64,000 bases of DNA from Curtobacterium sp. MCLR17_036 (GTDB taxonomy: Bacteria; Actinomycetota; Actinomycetes; Actinomycetales; Microbacteriaceae). The position numbers were made by a program, and so were the translations under genes. Location: assembly GCF_003234445.2 (NCBI RefSeq), contig NZ_CP126269.1, forward strand, positions 1,550,001 to 1,614,000, written 5' to 3'. Shown piece after piece: positions 28,543 through 37,337 of the stretch. The notes beneath the pieces are model-generated. The model made no database searches. It was not told where the DNA came from and saw nothing but the letters and a program-made list of their open reading frames with translations. The first letter of the stretch is position 1, and each line of letters begins with the position of its first letter.

Positions 28543-29331
28543 GGCGAGGCGAGCCCGTCGGCTGACCCGGCCCGTCGGCGTCGAGGTCCTGCGCCCGTCG
28601 GCGTCGGTGGTCCCGCGCCGGACGGCGTGCACTTTGTGAGCAGCAATGGTCGGGAGCGCCCGCTCGACCCGACCGTTCCTGCTCACCATCGCCGTCGCCG
28701 GGGCGTCCTGGCGGTCGTGCGCCGGTCGCGTGTACTTCGTGAGCAGCAATGGTCGGGAGCGCCCGCTCGACCCGACCATTCCTGCTCACGATCGCCCGGC
28801 GAGGCTCCCGGCGAGGGGTCCCGGCGGTCCCGCGGTCGAGCCCGTGCTGCCGTGCCCGTGCCCGCGTCGTGCACCGAGTGAGCAGAAGACGTCGGGTGCG
28901 GCCTCGCGGCCCGACGACTTCTGCTCCCTGAGCGAGCGCAGCGCCTCGCGCCCCCTCGCACGCACGCCCGACCGCCGCTTCCGTGCGGTGCAGCGCGACG
29001 ACCCCGTGCTGGGCAGCGCGCACCGAGTGAGCAGAAGACGTCGGGTGCGCCCGCACGACTCGACGTCTTCTGCTCACTGGACGAGCGCAGCGCCCGACGC
29101 GCCCCGACGCTCGTGCCCGCTGCGGGTCCGCGCCCGCGCCCGCGTTGCTGCGGCCTGCCCGTGCCCGTGCCCGTGCCCGTTCGGCGGGCTGGAGCCCCTC
29201 GGCGTGCACTTCGTGAGCAGGAATGGTCGAGCGCGCCCTCGCGACCCGACCATTCCTGCTCACGAAGCGCGCCGCGCCCCCGCCCCAGCGCCCCGCCCCG
29301 TCCCGCACCCCCACCCCGCGCCCCACACACG
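28543..29331. repeat. Gene-free gap with five family A palindromes
   Basis: An approximately 790-base gap between convergent holA and rpsT. It holds five 51-bp palindromes of family A (28636-28686, 28739-28789, 28878-28928, 29027-29077, 29213-29263), separated by 50-135 bases of low-complexity GC-rich DNA such as runs of GTGCCC. All have 19-base arms and a 13-base loop. The first two are nearly identical; the last has a 21-bp perfect stem when extended to 29209-29267. Open frames across the gap are composed of these repeats and are not credible genes. Confidence 0.85.
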
Positions 29332-29367
29332 ACGAAGGCCCCGCACCTTCCGGTACGGGGCCTTCGT
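29332..29367 (-). terminator. Terminator of rpsT
   Basis: A 12-bp stem ACGAAGGCCCCG (29332-29343) with 29356-29367 and a 12-base interior that can pair further. It follows the minus-strand rpsT stop by 15 bases. Confidence 0.8.
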
Positions 29368-29382
29368 GCGACGCTCAGGAGA

Positions 29383-29643
29383 TCAGAGCGAGGCAACCTT
29401 CTTCGCGATGGCCGACTTGCGGTTCGCGGCCTGGTTCTTGTGGATGACACCCTTGCTCACGGCCTTGTCGAGCTTCTTCGAGGCGAGGGCCAGGGCCGCG
29501 ACGGCCTTGTCCTTGTCGCCCGCGGCGACGGCGTCGTTGGTGTGACGGATGTACGTCTTCAGCTCCGACTTGTACGCCTTGTTGCGCTCGGTGGCCTTGA
29601 GGTTGGTCTTGATGCGCTTGATCTGCGACTTGATGTTCGCCAT
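29383..29643 (-). CDS. rpsT: 30S ribosomal protein S20
   Basis: 86 residues, lysine-rich and helical, beginning [14 protein letters not shown] and ending [11 protein letters not shown]20 binds 16S rRNA early in small-subunit assembly. The ATG at 29643 is preceded on its strand by AGGAG at proper spacing. Codon use is strongly biased as expected for a ribosomal gene. Convergent with holA and divergent from the aminotransferase gene. Confidence 0.98.
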   Translation of the reverse strand: MANIKSQIKRIKTNLKATERNKAYKSELKTYIRHTNDAVAAGDKDKAVAALALASKKLDKAVSKGVIHKNQAANRKSAIAKKVASL

Positions 29644-29843
29644 GTGTTGCTCCTGCTTCGTCTCGTACGGGTGGGCGCGACCGCAGGGTAGAGGGGCCCT
29701 TGGTCGCATCGCGTTCCACCCGTGGGCGGGGAACGCGGAAGCCAGCCACCAACACTACCAGGCGGACGGGCTGCCACCAAAGCACGAAACACCGCCGGAT
29801 CGGCGAAACGCCGCGGCAACAACGACGGGCTACGGTGACGGAC

Positions 29844-31010
29844 ATGCCATCCCTCGCACCTCGGATCGACACCGTGCCCGCCTCCGGCATCCGGAGGGTC
29901 TTCGAGCAGGCTGCCCTGCTGCAGTCCGGCGGTACCGACGTGACGATGCTCGTCATCGGCGAGCCCGACGTGCCGGTCGCGCCGCACATCGGCGAAGCGG
30001 CCCGGCGTGCCTGGACCGAGGACCGCACGGACTACACGCCGAACGGTGGGATCGCGCCACTCCGGTCGGCCCTCCGCGACAAGCTCCGGCGGGAGAACCG
30101 GATCGAGGTCGACCTCGAGCAGATCTGGATGACGATCGGGGCGACGCAGGCGCTGTTCCAGGCGATGACGCTGACGCTCAGCCCGGGCGACGAGGTCCTG
30201 GTGCCCGACCCCGGTTACACGACCTTCACGATGAACGCGCACATCCTCGGCGCGACCCCGGTGCCGTACCGGCTCGAACCGCAGCACGGCTTCGAGCCCG
30301 ACCTCGAGGCCCTCGAGGCGAGCGTCACCGAACGCACCCGGGTCCTCGTCGTGAACTCGCCGTCGAACCCGCTCGGCTCGGTCTTCGGCGAGGACACGCT
30401 GCGTGCGCTGCTCGCCTTCGCGAAGCGGCACGACCTCTGGGTGATCAGCGACGAGGTCTACGAGTACTTCACCTACGGCACCCGGCACGTCAGCCTGGCC
30501 GCCCTCGACGAGGACGACCGGGTCTTCTCCGCCTTCTCGCTCAGCAAGACGTACGCGATGACCGGCGTGCGCGTCGGCTACCTCGTGACCCCGAAGGGCC
30601 TCGGTCCGACGATGCGCACCACGCAGGAGGCGATGATCAGCTGCGTCGCCGAGCCCGACCAGTACGCGGCCCTCGCGGCGATCGTGGGGGACCACTCCGC
30701 GGTGCGCGACGCCCGCGAGCACTACCGCGCCAACCTCGAGGTCGCGAAGCAGACGCTCGACGCCGCCGGCATCCGGTACCTCGACCCGCGCGGCGCCTTC
30801 TACCTGTGGGTGGACGTGTCGCACGCCTCCGAGGGCGACGTCGCCGAGTGGGCGCTCGGCTTCCTGCAGCGGGAACGGGTCGCGGTCGCCCCCGGCAGCG
30901 CCTTCGGCCGGACCGGCGAGGGCTGGATCCGCGTCTGCCTGGCGGCCACCCCGGACGACCTGCGGCGCGGCCTGGGCGCACTGCCCGCGCCGGTCGGCGC
31001 GACCGTCTGA
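29844..31010 (+). CDS. Class I/II pyridoxal phosphate aminotransferase
   Basis: 388 residues, fold type I aminotransferase similar to aspartate/alanine transaminases. The PLP lysine lies in FSLSKTYAMTGVRVGYL (near residue 235), with the cofactor-binding segment NSPSNPLGSV (near 173) and SDEVYEYF (near 203). Substrate cannot be fixed from sequence. The ATG at 29844 is 7 bases after TACGGT (29831-29836), suggesting a leaderless mRNA. A strong terminator follows directly. Confidence 0.88.
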   Translation: MPSLAPRIDTVPASGIRRVFEQAALLQSGGTDVTMLVIGEPDVPVAPHIGEAARRAWTEDRTDYTPNGGIAPLRSALRDKLRRENRIEVDLEQIWMTIGATQALFQAMTLTLSPGDEVLVPDPGYTTFTMNAHILGATPVPYRLEPQHGFEPDLEALEASVTERTRVLVVNSPSNPLGSVFGEDTLRALLAFAKRHDLWVISDEVYEYFTYGTRHVSLAALDEDDRVFSAFSLSKTYAMTGVRVGYLVTPKGLGPTMRTTQEAMISCVAEPDQYAALAAIVGDHSAVRDAREHYRANLEVAKQTLDAAGIRYLDPRGAFYLWVDVSHASEGDVAEWALGFLQRERVAVAPGSAFGRTGEGWIRVCLAATPDDLRRGLGALPAPVGATV

Positions 31011-31054
31011 CGGACGGGAGGCACGGTGCGGGCCCGCCCCGTGCCTCCCGTCCG
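31011..31054 (+). terminator. Terminator of the aminotransferase gene
   Basis: A 16-bp perfect stem CGGACGGGAGGCACGG (31011-31026) with 31039-31054, starting immediately after the TGA. Same stem sequence as the terminator at 7593-7640. Confidence 0.85.
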
Positions 31055-31165
31055 CCCCGCACCGCGTCCAGGGCGGTGACCGGTCTCCACAGGTCGGCCG
31101 CGGGTGCGCGCGTCGGCGCGCAACCGTGGGACAATCGTTCGACCGTCCGACCCACCTGAGGAACC

Positions 31166-33013
31166 GTGAGCCCACAAGCATCCGCTCCGCTCGAGCCCGC
31201 CGCGACCCCGGCCGACGCGATCCGCAACTTCTGCATCATCGCGCACATCGACCACGGCAAGTCCACGCTGGCCGACCGCATGCTCTCGATCACGGGCATC
31301 GTCGAGGACCGCGCGATGCGCGCGCAGTACCTCGACCGCATGGACATCGAGCGTGAGCGCGGCATCACGATCAAGTCGCAGGCCGTCCGCATGCCGTGGG
31401 AGCTCGACGGTGAGACCTTCGCGCTGAACATGATCGACACGCCGGGCCACGTCGACTTCTCGTACGAGGTCTCGCGCTCCCTGGCGGCGTGCGAGGGTGC
31501 GATCCTGCTCGTCGACGCCGCCCAGGGGATCGAGGCGCAGACGCTCGCGAACCTGTACCTGGCGCTCGAGAACGACCTCGAGATCATCCCGGTCCTCAAC
31601 AAGATCGACCTGCCCGCGGCCGACCCGGACAAGTACGCCGCCGAGCTCGCGCAGCTCATCGGCGGCAAGCCGGAGGACGTCCTCCGCGTGTCCGGCAAGA
31701 CCGGCGTCGGCGTGCCCGAGCTCCTCGACCGGGTGGTGCAGCGTGTGCCCGCTCCGGTCGGCGACGTCGAGGCGGCCCCGCGCGCGATGATCTTCGACTC
31801 GGTCTACGACAGCTACCGCGGCGTGGTGACCTACGTGCGCATGATCGACGGGTCGATCAAGCCGCGCGAGAAGGTCCAGATGATGTCGACGAAGTCGACG
31901 CACGAGATCCTCGAGATCGGCGTCTCCTCGCCCGAGCCGAAGCCGACCAAGGGCCTCAGCGTCGGCGAGGTCGGGTACCTGATCACCGGCGTGAAGGACG
32001 TCCGCCAGTCGAAGGTCGGCGACACCGTCACGACGGCGCAGAAGCCCGCGACCGAGGCACTGCCGGGCTACACGGACCCGAAGCCGATGGTGTTCTCGGG
32101 CCTGTACCCGATCGACGGGTCGGACTACCCGGACCTCCGCGAAGCGCTCGACAAGCTGAAGCTGTCCGACGCCGCCCTGGTCTACGAGCCGGAGACGTCG
32201 GTGGCGCTCGGGTTCGGGTTCCGCTGCGGGTTCCTCGGGCTGCTCCACCTCGAGATCATCACCGAGCGGCTCTCGCGCGAGTTCGGTCTCGACCTCATCA
32301 CCACCGCCCCGAGCGTGGTGTACGAGGTCACCAACGAGGACAACACCGTCACCGAGGTCACGAACCCCTCCGAGTTCCCGGGCGGCCGCATCGTCGAGGT
32401 GCGCGAGCCGATGGTCCGCGCCGCGATCCTCGCGCCGAAGGACTACGTCGGCGCGATCATGGAGCTGTGCCAGTCGCGTCGCGGCAGCATGCTCGGCATG
32501 GAGTACCTCGGCGAGGAACGCGTCGAGATCCGCTACGAGATGCCCCTCGGCGAGATCGTCTTCGACTTCTTCGACCAGTTGAAGAGCAAGACGCAGGGCT
32601 ACGCCTCGCTCGACTACGAGCCGACCGGCGACCAGGCGGCCGACCTCGTCAAGGTCGACATCCTGCTGCAGGGTGACCAGGTCGACGCGTTCAGCGCGAT
32701 CGTGCACCGCGACAAGGCGTACGCCTACGGCACGCTCATGACCGAGCGGCTCCGCAAGCTCATCCCGCGCCAGCAGTTCGAGGTGCCGATCCAGGCAGCC
32801 ATCGGCGCCCGGATCATCGCCCGCGAGAGCATCCGTGCCATGCGCAAGGACGTCCTGGCGAAGTGCTACGGCGGTGACATCACCCGCAAGCGCAAGCTCC
32901 TCGAGAAGCAGAAGGAGGGCAAGAAGCGCATGAAGATGGTCGGCCGGGTCGAGGTCCCGCAAGAGGCCTTCATCGCCGCCCTCTCGGGGGACGTCGAGGA
33001 GAAGAAGAAGTAG
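31166..33013 (+). CDS. lepA: Elongation factor 4
   Basis: 615 residues, full length. LepA is a ribosome-associated GTPase that acts on stalled or initiating ribosomes. G1 is AHIDHGKST (near residue 29), G3 DTPGHVDF, G4 NKIDLP. The EF4-specific C-terminal domain with [17 protein letters not shown] is intact near the end. Start is GTG at 31166, behind GAGGAA. A candidate -10 box GACAAT lies about 35 bases upstream. A 16-base self-complementary sequence GGCCGGTGCACCGGCC lies 32 bases after the stop. Confidence 0.97.
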   Translation: MSPQASAPLEPAATPADAIRNFCIIAHIDHGKSTLADRMLSITGIVEDRAMRAQYLDRMDIERERGITIKSQAVRMPWELDGETFALNMIDTPGHVDFSYEVSRSLAACEGAILLVDAAQGIEAQTLANLYLALENDLEIIPVLNKIDLPAADPDKYAAELAQLIGGKPEDVLRVSGKTGVGVPELLDRVVQRVPAPVGDVEAAPRAMIFDSVYDSYRGVVTYVRMIDGSIKPREKVQMMSTKSTHEILEIGVSSPEPKPTKGLSVGEVGYLITGVKDVRQSKVGDTVTTAQKPATEALPGYTDPKPMVFSGLYPIDGSDYPDLREALDKLKLSDAALVYEPETSVALGFGFRCGFLGLLHLEIITERLSREFGLDLITTAPSVVYEVTNEDNTVTEVTNPSEFPGGRIVEVREPMVRAAILAPKDYVGAIMELCQSRRGSMLGMEYLGEERVEIRYEMPLGEIVFDFFDQLKSKTQGYASLDYEPTGDQAADLVKVDILLQGDQVDAFSAIVHRDKAYAYGTLMTERLRKLIPRQQFEVPIQAAIGARIIARESIRAMRKDVLAKCYGGDITRKRKLLEKQKEGKKRMKMVGRVEVPQEAFIAALSGDVEEKKK

Positions 33014-33080
33014 CGGGGCGCGTCGTGTCGGTCCGCACCGCGCGGGCCGGTGCACCGGCCGCTCCCGGTAGCATGGCGGC

Positions 33081-33728
33081 ATGAGTACCCGCGGGAGCTA
33101 CCGGACCGCCCTGACGTACGGCGCGGTGGGGGCGACCCAGGCGTCGGACCTCATGACGTACCCGCCGGACGGCTTCACGCCGTCCGAGTCACGGGCCCGG
33201 ATCGGCCACGGCGACCAGCGCTTCGAGACCGCCGTGGTGCAGGCGCTGACGTGGCAGATCCAGGAGCGCAGCGGCATCCGCGTCCAGGTGGACGACCAGC
33301 CCGACGACGACGAGGTCCGGTACAACCCGGTGACCTTCGACGACGACGGTGTCCCGATCGCGCCCGCGTCGATCGGCACCCCGCGGGTCGAGAAGTTCGC
33401 GCCGGACGGCACCCCGCTCCTGACCGCGGGCACGAGTGCCACCCTGACCATGCATGCCTTCGGGCAGACGGTGTTGGCCCCGGTGCGCGTCGTCGCGATC
33501 ATCGACGAGCGTGACCGCAAGGGCTTCGCCTACGGCACGCTCGAGGGGCACCCGCTGTCCGGCGAGGAGTCGTTCGTCGTCGAACGGACCCCGGACGGCT
33601 CGGTGTGGTTGCAGATCCGGCAGTTCTCGCAGCCGTCGAGCGCGAAGTGGCGGTTCGTCGCCCCGTTCGTACGGCGGCAGCAGAAGGTCATGGCGGAGCA
33701 GTACCTGGCGGCCCTGCGCGGGGACTGA
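33081..33728 (+). CDS. DUF1990 family protein
   Basis: 215 residues matching the DUF1990 family in size and in segments such as GFAYGTLEGHPLSGEESFVV near the C-terminus, followed by the conserved FVAPFVRRQQ. Function unknown; plant and bacterial members are thought to bind small ligands, but nothing here shows which. No signal peptide or membrane segment. TAGCAT (33069-33074) lies 6 bases before the ATG, suggesting leaderless transcription independent of lepA. Confidence 0.85.
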   Translation: MSTRGSYRTALTYGAVGATQASDLMTYPPDGFTPSESRARIGHGDQRFETAVVQALTWQIQERSGIRVQVDDQPDDDEVRYNPVTFDDDGVPIAPASIGTPRVEKFAPDGTPLLTAGTSATLTMHAFGQTVLAPVRVVAIIDERDRKGFAYGTLEGHPLSGEESFVVERTPDGSVWLQIRQFSQPSSAKWRFVAPFVRRQQKVMAEQYLAALRGD

Positions 33729-33752
33729 CCCCGCCGGGCACGGTGTCTCGCG

Positions 33753-34445
33753 TCAGCGCAGCGGCGGCAGCGCTGCGATCGCGTCCTCGATGAGGGACGC
33801 GTCCGACCGGCAGTCGCGCGCGACGGTGACGGCGTTCGTCGCCCGGAGTGCGTCCACGTCGTAGACCCCGGTGGCGACCGCCAGGAACGGGATGCCGGCT
33901 GCGTCGGCGGCCTCGCCGTCGCGCGGCGTGTCCCCGACGATGACGGCGCGGGTGCCGGCGAGTTCCGCGGCGGCCCGCAGGGTGACGTCCGAGCGCTCCA
34001 CCTCGGTGTCGCCGAAGTAGGAGTGGTCCCAGTCGAAGACGGCGGGGTCGAACCCGGCACCGGTGAGCTTGACCCGCGCGCGGTACTCGGAGTTGCCCGT
34101 GAGCAGCCCGTTCCGCCAACCGAGTGCGGCGAACCGGTCGAGCAGCGCCTTCGCGCCGGGGACGGGGTCGCGGTGGTCTCCGGACGCGTGCCGTTCGGCG
34201 GTGAGGTCGTGCAGGTGCCGTCCGACGGCGGGGATGAGCGAGTCCTCGAGGTCGTGGGCGCGGACGTGCTCGGCGATCAGCCCGGCGTCGGTGCGCCCGT
34301 GCTGGTGGCCGACCCGCAGCGTGAGGTCGCGGCCGACCGCACGCTCGAGCGCCAGGTGGTACAGGTTGCCCGGCGACGAGGCGTTCATCACGAGGGTGCC
34401 GTCGATGTCCCACAGCACCGTGGTGGGGACGGGGTGGTGCTCCAT
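33753..34445 (-). CDS. HAD family hydrolase (phosphoglycolate phosphatase-like)
   Basis: 230 residues. HAD motif I is LWDIDGTLV (residues 12-20), motif II the TGNSEYR segment (near 118), motif IV GDTPRDGEAA (near 173). The helical cap between residues 25 and 95 is of the phosphoglycolate phosphatase/beta-phosphoglucomutase type. Probably a small-molecule phosphatase in the cytoplasm. The start at 34445 sits 6 bases after CATGAT on the minus strand. It is divergent from hemW, with only 28 bases between the two start codons. Confidence 0.85.
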   Translation of the reverse strand: MEHHPVPTTVLWDIDGTLVMNASSPGNLYHLALERAVGRDLTLRVGHQHGRTDAGLIAEHVRAHDLEDSLIPAVGRHLHDLTAERHASGDHRDPVPGAKALLDRFAALGWRNGLLTGNSEYRARVKLTGAGFDPAVFDWDHSYFGDTEVERSDVTLRAAAELAGTRAVIVGDTPRDGEAADAAGIPFLAVATGVYDVDALRATNAVTVARDCRSDASLIEDAIAALPPLR

Positions 34446-34473
34446 CCCTCCATCATGGCGGAGAATGGACGGC
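34446..34473. promoter_or_regulatory. Compact divergent leaderless promoters, HAD gene and hemW
   Basis: Only 28 bases separate the two start codons. On the minus strand CATGAT (34452-34457) ends 6 bases before the HAD start; on the plus strand GAGAAT (34461-34466) ends 7 bases before the hemW ATG. The two polymerase sites overlap, so the genes should compete for transcription. Confidence 0.5.
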
Positions 34474-35691
34474 ATGCCGAGTGCTCTGCCGATCGCCGAT
34501 CCTGCGCCGTCGGACGGCCTGATCACACCCGGTGCCGACGCCGGGGACGTGCCCTTCGGCGTCTACGTGCACGTGCCGTTCTGCCGGGTCCGCTGCGGGT
34601 ACTGCGACTTCAACACGTACACGGCGTCGGAGCTGCGCGGCGTGCGGCGTGACGACTACGCCGGGCACGCGGTGCGCGAGATCGAGTGGGCCGCGACCGT
34701 GCTCGACCGCTCCGGTGTGCCGCGTCGCCCGGTGTCGACCGTGTTCTTCGGTGGCGGCACCCCGACGATGCTGCCGGCGTCCGACCTGGCGATGATCCTC
34801 CGTGCGATCGACGACACCTGGGGCATCGTGCCCGGGGCCGAGGTCACCACCGAGGCGAACCCCGACTCCGTCGACGCCGCGTCGCTCGAGACGCTGCGGG
34901 CCGGCGGCTTCAACCGGATCAGCTACGGCATGCAGTCGGCGGTGCCGCACGTGCTCGCGACCCTCGACCGTACGCACGACCCGCTCCGGGTCCCCGTCGT
35001 CGTCGACCTCGCGAAGCAGCAGGGCCTCGACGTCTCACTGGACCTCATCTACTCGACCCCGGGGGAGTCGCTGCAGGACTGGCGCACGTCGCTCGACGCC
35101 GCGATCGCCTGCGAGCCGGACCACGTGTCGGCGTACTCGCTCATCGTCGAGGACGGCACCGCGATGGGCCGGATGGTGGCCCGTGGCGACCTGCCCGCGC
35201 CCGACGACGACCTCGCCGCCGACATGTACGAACTGGCCGACCAGGTGCTCGGCGACGCCGGCTACTCCTGGTACGAGGTCTCGAACTGGTCCCGCGGCGA
35301 CGCGCACGCCAGTCGGCACAACCTGTCGTACTGGAAGGGCCACGACTGGTGGGGCGTCGGACCCGGCGCACACTCGGCCGTCGCCGGCACGCGCTGGTGG
35401 AACGTCAAGCACCCGGCCGCGTACGCGAACCGGGTGCTGTCGGGGGAGTCGCCGGCCGCCGGCCGCGAGACCATCGACGCCGAGACGCGGTACGTCGAGC
35501 GCCTGCTGCTCGCGGCGCGGGTCCGTGGGGAGCTCGCGACGAGCGAGATCCGCCAGGAGGCCCGTGGCCGGGTCGCCGGCCTCATCGCGCGCGGGCTGGT
35601 GGACGGGTCGGCCGCGGTGCGGGGACGCATCGACCTGACCCTGCAGGGTCGCCTGCTCGCGGACGCCGTGGTGCGCGAGCTGCTCGACTGA
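34474..35691 (+). CDS. hemW: Radical SAM heme chaperone HemW-like protein
   Basis: 405 residues. The radical SAM cysteines are in CRVRCGYCDF (CxxxCxxC, near residues 37-44), following VYVHVPFC. Also visible are FFGGGTPTML and the C-terminal HemN domain. HemW-type proteins are related to oxygen-independent coproporphyrinogen oxidase but lack its activity and act as heme chaperones. The short N-terminus and CxxxCxxC without the extra Cys of HemN favour HemW. The ATG at 34474 has no Shine-Dalgarno sequence. It converges with the DUF4870 gene, 4 bases between stops. Confidence 0.9.
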   Translation: MPSALPIADPAPSDGLITPGADAGDVPFGVYVHVPFCRVRCGYCDFNTYTASELRGVRRDDYAGHAVREIEWAATVLDRSGVPRRPVSTVFFGGGTPTMLPASDLAMILRAIDDTWGIVPGAEVTTEANPDSVDAASLETLRAGGFNRISYGMQSAVPHVLATLDRTHDPLRVPVVVDLAKQQGLDVSLDLIYSTPGESLQDWRTSLDAAIACEPDHVSAYSLIVEDGTAMGRMVARGDLPAPDDDLAADMYELADQVLGDAGYSWYEVSNWSRGDAHASRHNLSYWKGHDWWGVGPGAHSAVAGTRWWNVKHPAAYANRVLSGESPAAGRETIDAETRYVERLLLAARVRGELATSEIRQEARGRVAGLIARGLVDGSAAVRGRIDLTLQGRLLADAVVRELLD

Positions 35692-35695
35692 GCCG

Positions 35696-36085
35696 CTACT
35701 CCTTGATGAACTCGATTGCGAGCGGGTAGCGGTAGAACTGCCCCTGGTTCGCGGCGATCGCGGCGATGATGCTGAACACGATCGTCACGACGGCGACGAT
35801 CGGCAGCAGCACCAGGCCGATGAGCACGATGACGAGGATGCTCGACACCAGGTACGCGATGCCCATCGTGATGTGGAAGTTCAGGGCGTTCCGGGTGTGC
35901 TCCCGCACGAACCGGCCGCGGTCCCGCAGCACCAGGTAGGCCACCAGCGGGACGATGAAGTTCGAGAAGATCGCGCCGACGTGGGTCAACGTGGCCCAGA
36001 GGCGCTGGTCCTCGGGGCGCATCGGTTCCGGGAGCCGGTAGCCGGGAGGGAACTCGGGGCCGCCGGGCTGCTGTCCGTAGGTCAT
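35696..36085 (-). CDS. DUF4870 domain membrane protein
   Basis: 129 residues. A Pro/Gln-rich N-terminus (about 1-25) is followed by three hydrophobic segments (about 33-50, 66-86 and 88-112). DUF4870 is a small helical membrane family (Tic20-like in fold) of unknown role. Its stop is 4 bases from the hemW stop with no visible terminator between, so antisense read-through between the two is possible. Confidence 0.85.
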   Translation of the reverse strand: MTYGQQPGGPEFPPGYRLPEPMRPEDQRLWATLTHVGAIFSNFIVPLVAYLVLRDRGRFVREHTRNALNFHITMGIAYLVSSILVIVLIGLVLLPIVAVVTIVFSIIAAIAANQGQFYRYPLAIEFIKE

Positions 36086-36136
36086 GCCCGCAGCGTACCG
36101 ACCGCCGCGGGGTCCCGGCCGGACGGTGGTCGGGCG

Positions 36137-36168
36137 TAGGATCAGCAGTCGACACGTCCGAGTGCCAG
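36137..36168 (+). promoter_or_regulatory. hrcA promoter with CIRCE-like operator
   Basis: TAGGAT (36137-36142) is the -10 candidate. Overlapping its end is TCAGCAGTC (36142-36150), exactly 9 bases (36151-36159), then GAGTGCCAG (36160-36168). Each half matches the CIRCE consensus TTAGCACTC-N9-GAGTGCTAA at 7 of 9 positions with the canonical spacing. Its place at the expected transcription start fits autorepression by HrcA. Confidence 0.6.
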
Positions 36169-36191
36169 ATCAGTCCGGAAGGAGCGCGCGC

Positions 36192-37208
36192 GTGGTCAGT
36201 GAACGCAGCCTCGAGGTCCTGAAGGCGATCGTGCGCGACTACGTGGCATCGCGCGAGCCCGTGGGGTCGAAGACGATCGTCGAGCGGCACGCCTTCGGCG
36301 TCAGCGCCGCCACGATCCGGAACGACATGGCCCTGCTCGAGGACGAACAGCTCATCGTCGCGCCGCACACCTCGTCGGGTCGTGTGCCGACGGACAAGGG
36401 GTACCGGGTGTTCGTCGACCACCTGGCGGCAGCGCGCCCGCTGACCAGCGCGCAGCGGCACGCGATCGAGACGTTCCTCGGGGCCCCGAACGACCTCGAC
36501 GAGGTCCTCGGCCGCACGGTCCGGCTGCTCAGCCAGCTCACGAACCAGGTCGCACTCGTGCAGTACCCGTCGATGGTGCGGGCGCGGGTGCAGCACGTCG
36601 AGCTCGTGCGCCTCGGTGACACCCGCCTGATGGTGGTGCTCATCACCGACACCGCACGGGTCGAGCAGCGCGTCGTCGAGACCGACGTCGCCCTCGACGA
36701 ATCGGCACTCACCGAACTCCGCACGGTGCTCAACGGCGCGACCGTGGGCCTGCTGCTGCAGGACGTCGCGACGGCGCTCCGCGCTGTGCCGCAGCAGATC
36801 CGTCCGGACGCCCAGACCCTCGCCGGGGTGGTCGTCGCGACCCTCATCGAGCAGGTGGCGGCCAACCGGCAGGACCGCCTGGTGATGGCCGGCGCGGCGA
36901 ACCTGGCGAAGAGCGAGCAGGACTTCTCCGGCGGGCTCTTCCCCGTGCTCGAGGCGATCGAGGAACAGGTGACCCTGCTCCGGCTGTTCGGCGAGATGCA
37001 GATCGACGACGGCGTGGCCGCGCGCATCGGCGTCGAGAACGCCGAGTACGGGCTCGACGCGACGAGCATCGTCGCCGGGGGCTACCTGGCCGGCGGGGAG
37101 CTCGCGCGACTCGGCGTGCTCGGCCCGACCCGGATGGACTACGGCACGAACATGGCTGCCGTGCGCGCCGTCGCTCGGTACCTGTCCAAGCTCCTGGGCG
37201 AACATTGA
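36192..37208 (+). CDS. hrcA: Heat-inducible transcription repressor HrcA
   Basis: 338 residues. The N-terminal winged helix (about 1-75) begins RSLEVLKAIVRDYVASREPV and contains FGVSAATIRNDMALLE. The GAF-like dimer domain and C-terminal part follow. HrcA represses chaperone genes through CIRCE, and a CIRCE-like box lies just upstream of this gene. GTG start at 36192 behind GGAAGGAG. dnaJ follows 129 bases later, the standard actinobacterial hrcA-dnaJ pair. Confidence 0.96.
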   Translation: MVSERSLEVLKAIVRDYVASREPVGSKTIVERHAFGVSAATIRNDMALLEDEQLIVAPHTSSGRVPTDKGYRVFVDHLAAARPLTSAQRHAIETFLGAPNDLDEVLGRTVRLLSQLTNQVALVQYPSMVRARVQHVELVRLGDTRLMVVLITDTARVEQRVVETDVALDESALTELRTVLNGATVGLLLQDVATALRAVPQQIRPDAQTLAGVVVATLIEQVAANRQDRLVMAGAANLAKSEQDFSGGLFPVLEAIEEQVTLLRLFGEMQIDDGVAARIGVENAEYGLDATSIVAGGYLAGGELARLGVLGPTRMDYGTNMAAVRAVARYLSKLLGEH

Positions 37209-37337
37209 CGGACCGCCCCACCCGCCGGGGCGGGCCGACCCACGCGGGTCGACCCGGGCCTCCCGGCCGACCGACGACCACCCGGACCGCGGCGACCGCC
37301 GCTCCGGACCGACCGAACGAAACCGACTGAGGGATAC

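Noticed and set aside
28636..29267. Family A palindromes as ordinary intrinsic terminators
   Set aside because: Five in tandem after one gene, no T-tracts, and rpsT already has its own hairpin next to its stop. A role in stopping transcription is still possible but would not explain copy number.
28646..29545. Open frames of up to about 300 codons through the holA-rpsT gap
   Set aside because: They are made of the family A palindromes and simple GC-rich DNA and continue antisense into rpsT. No domain or ribosome binding site.
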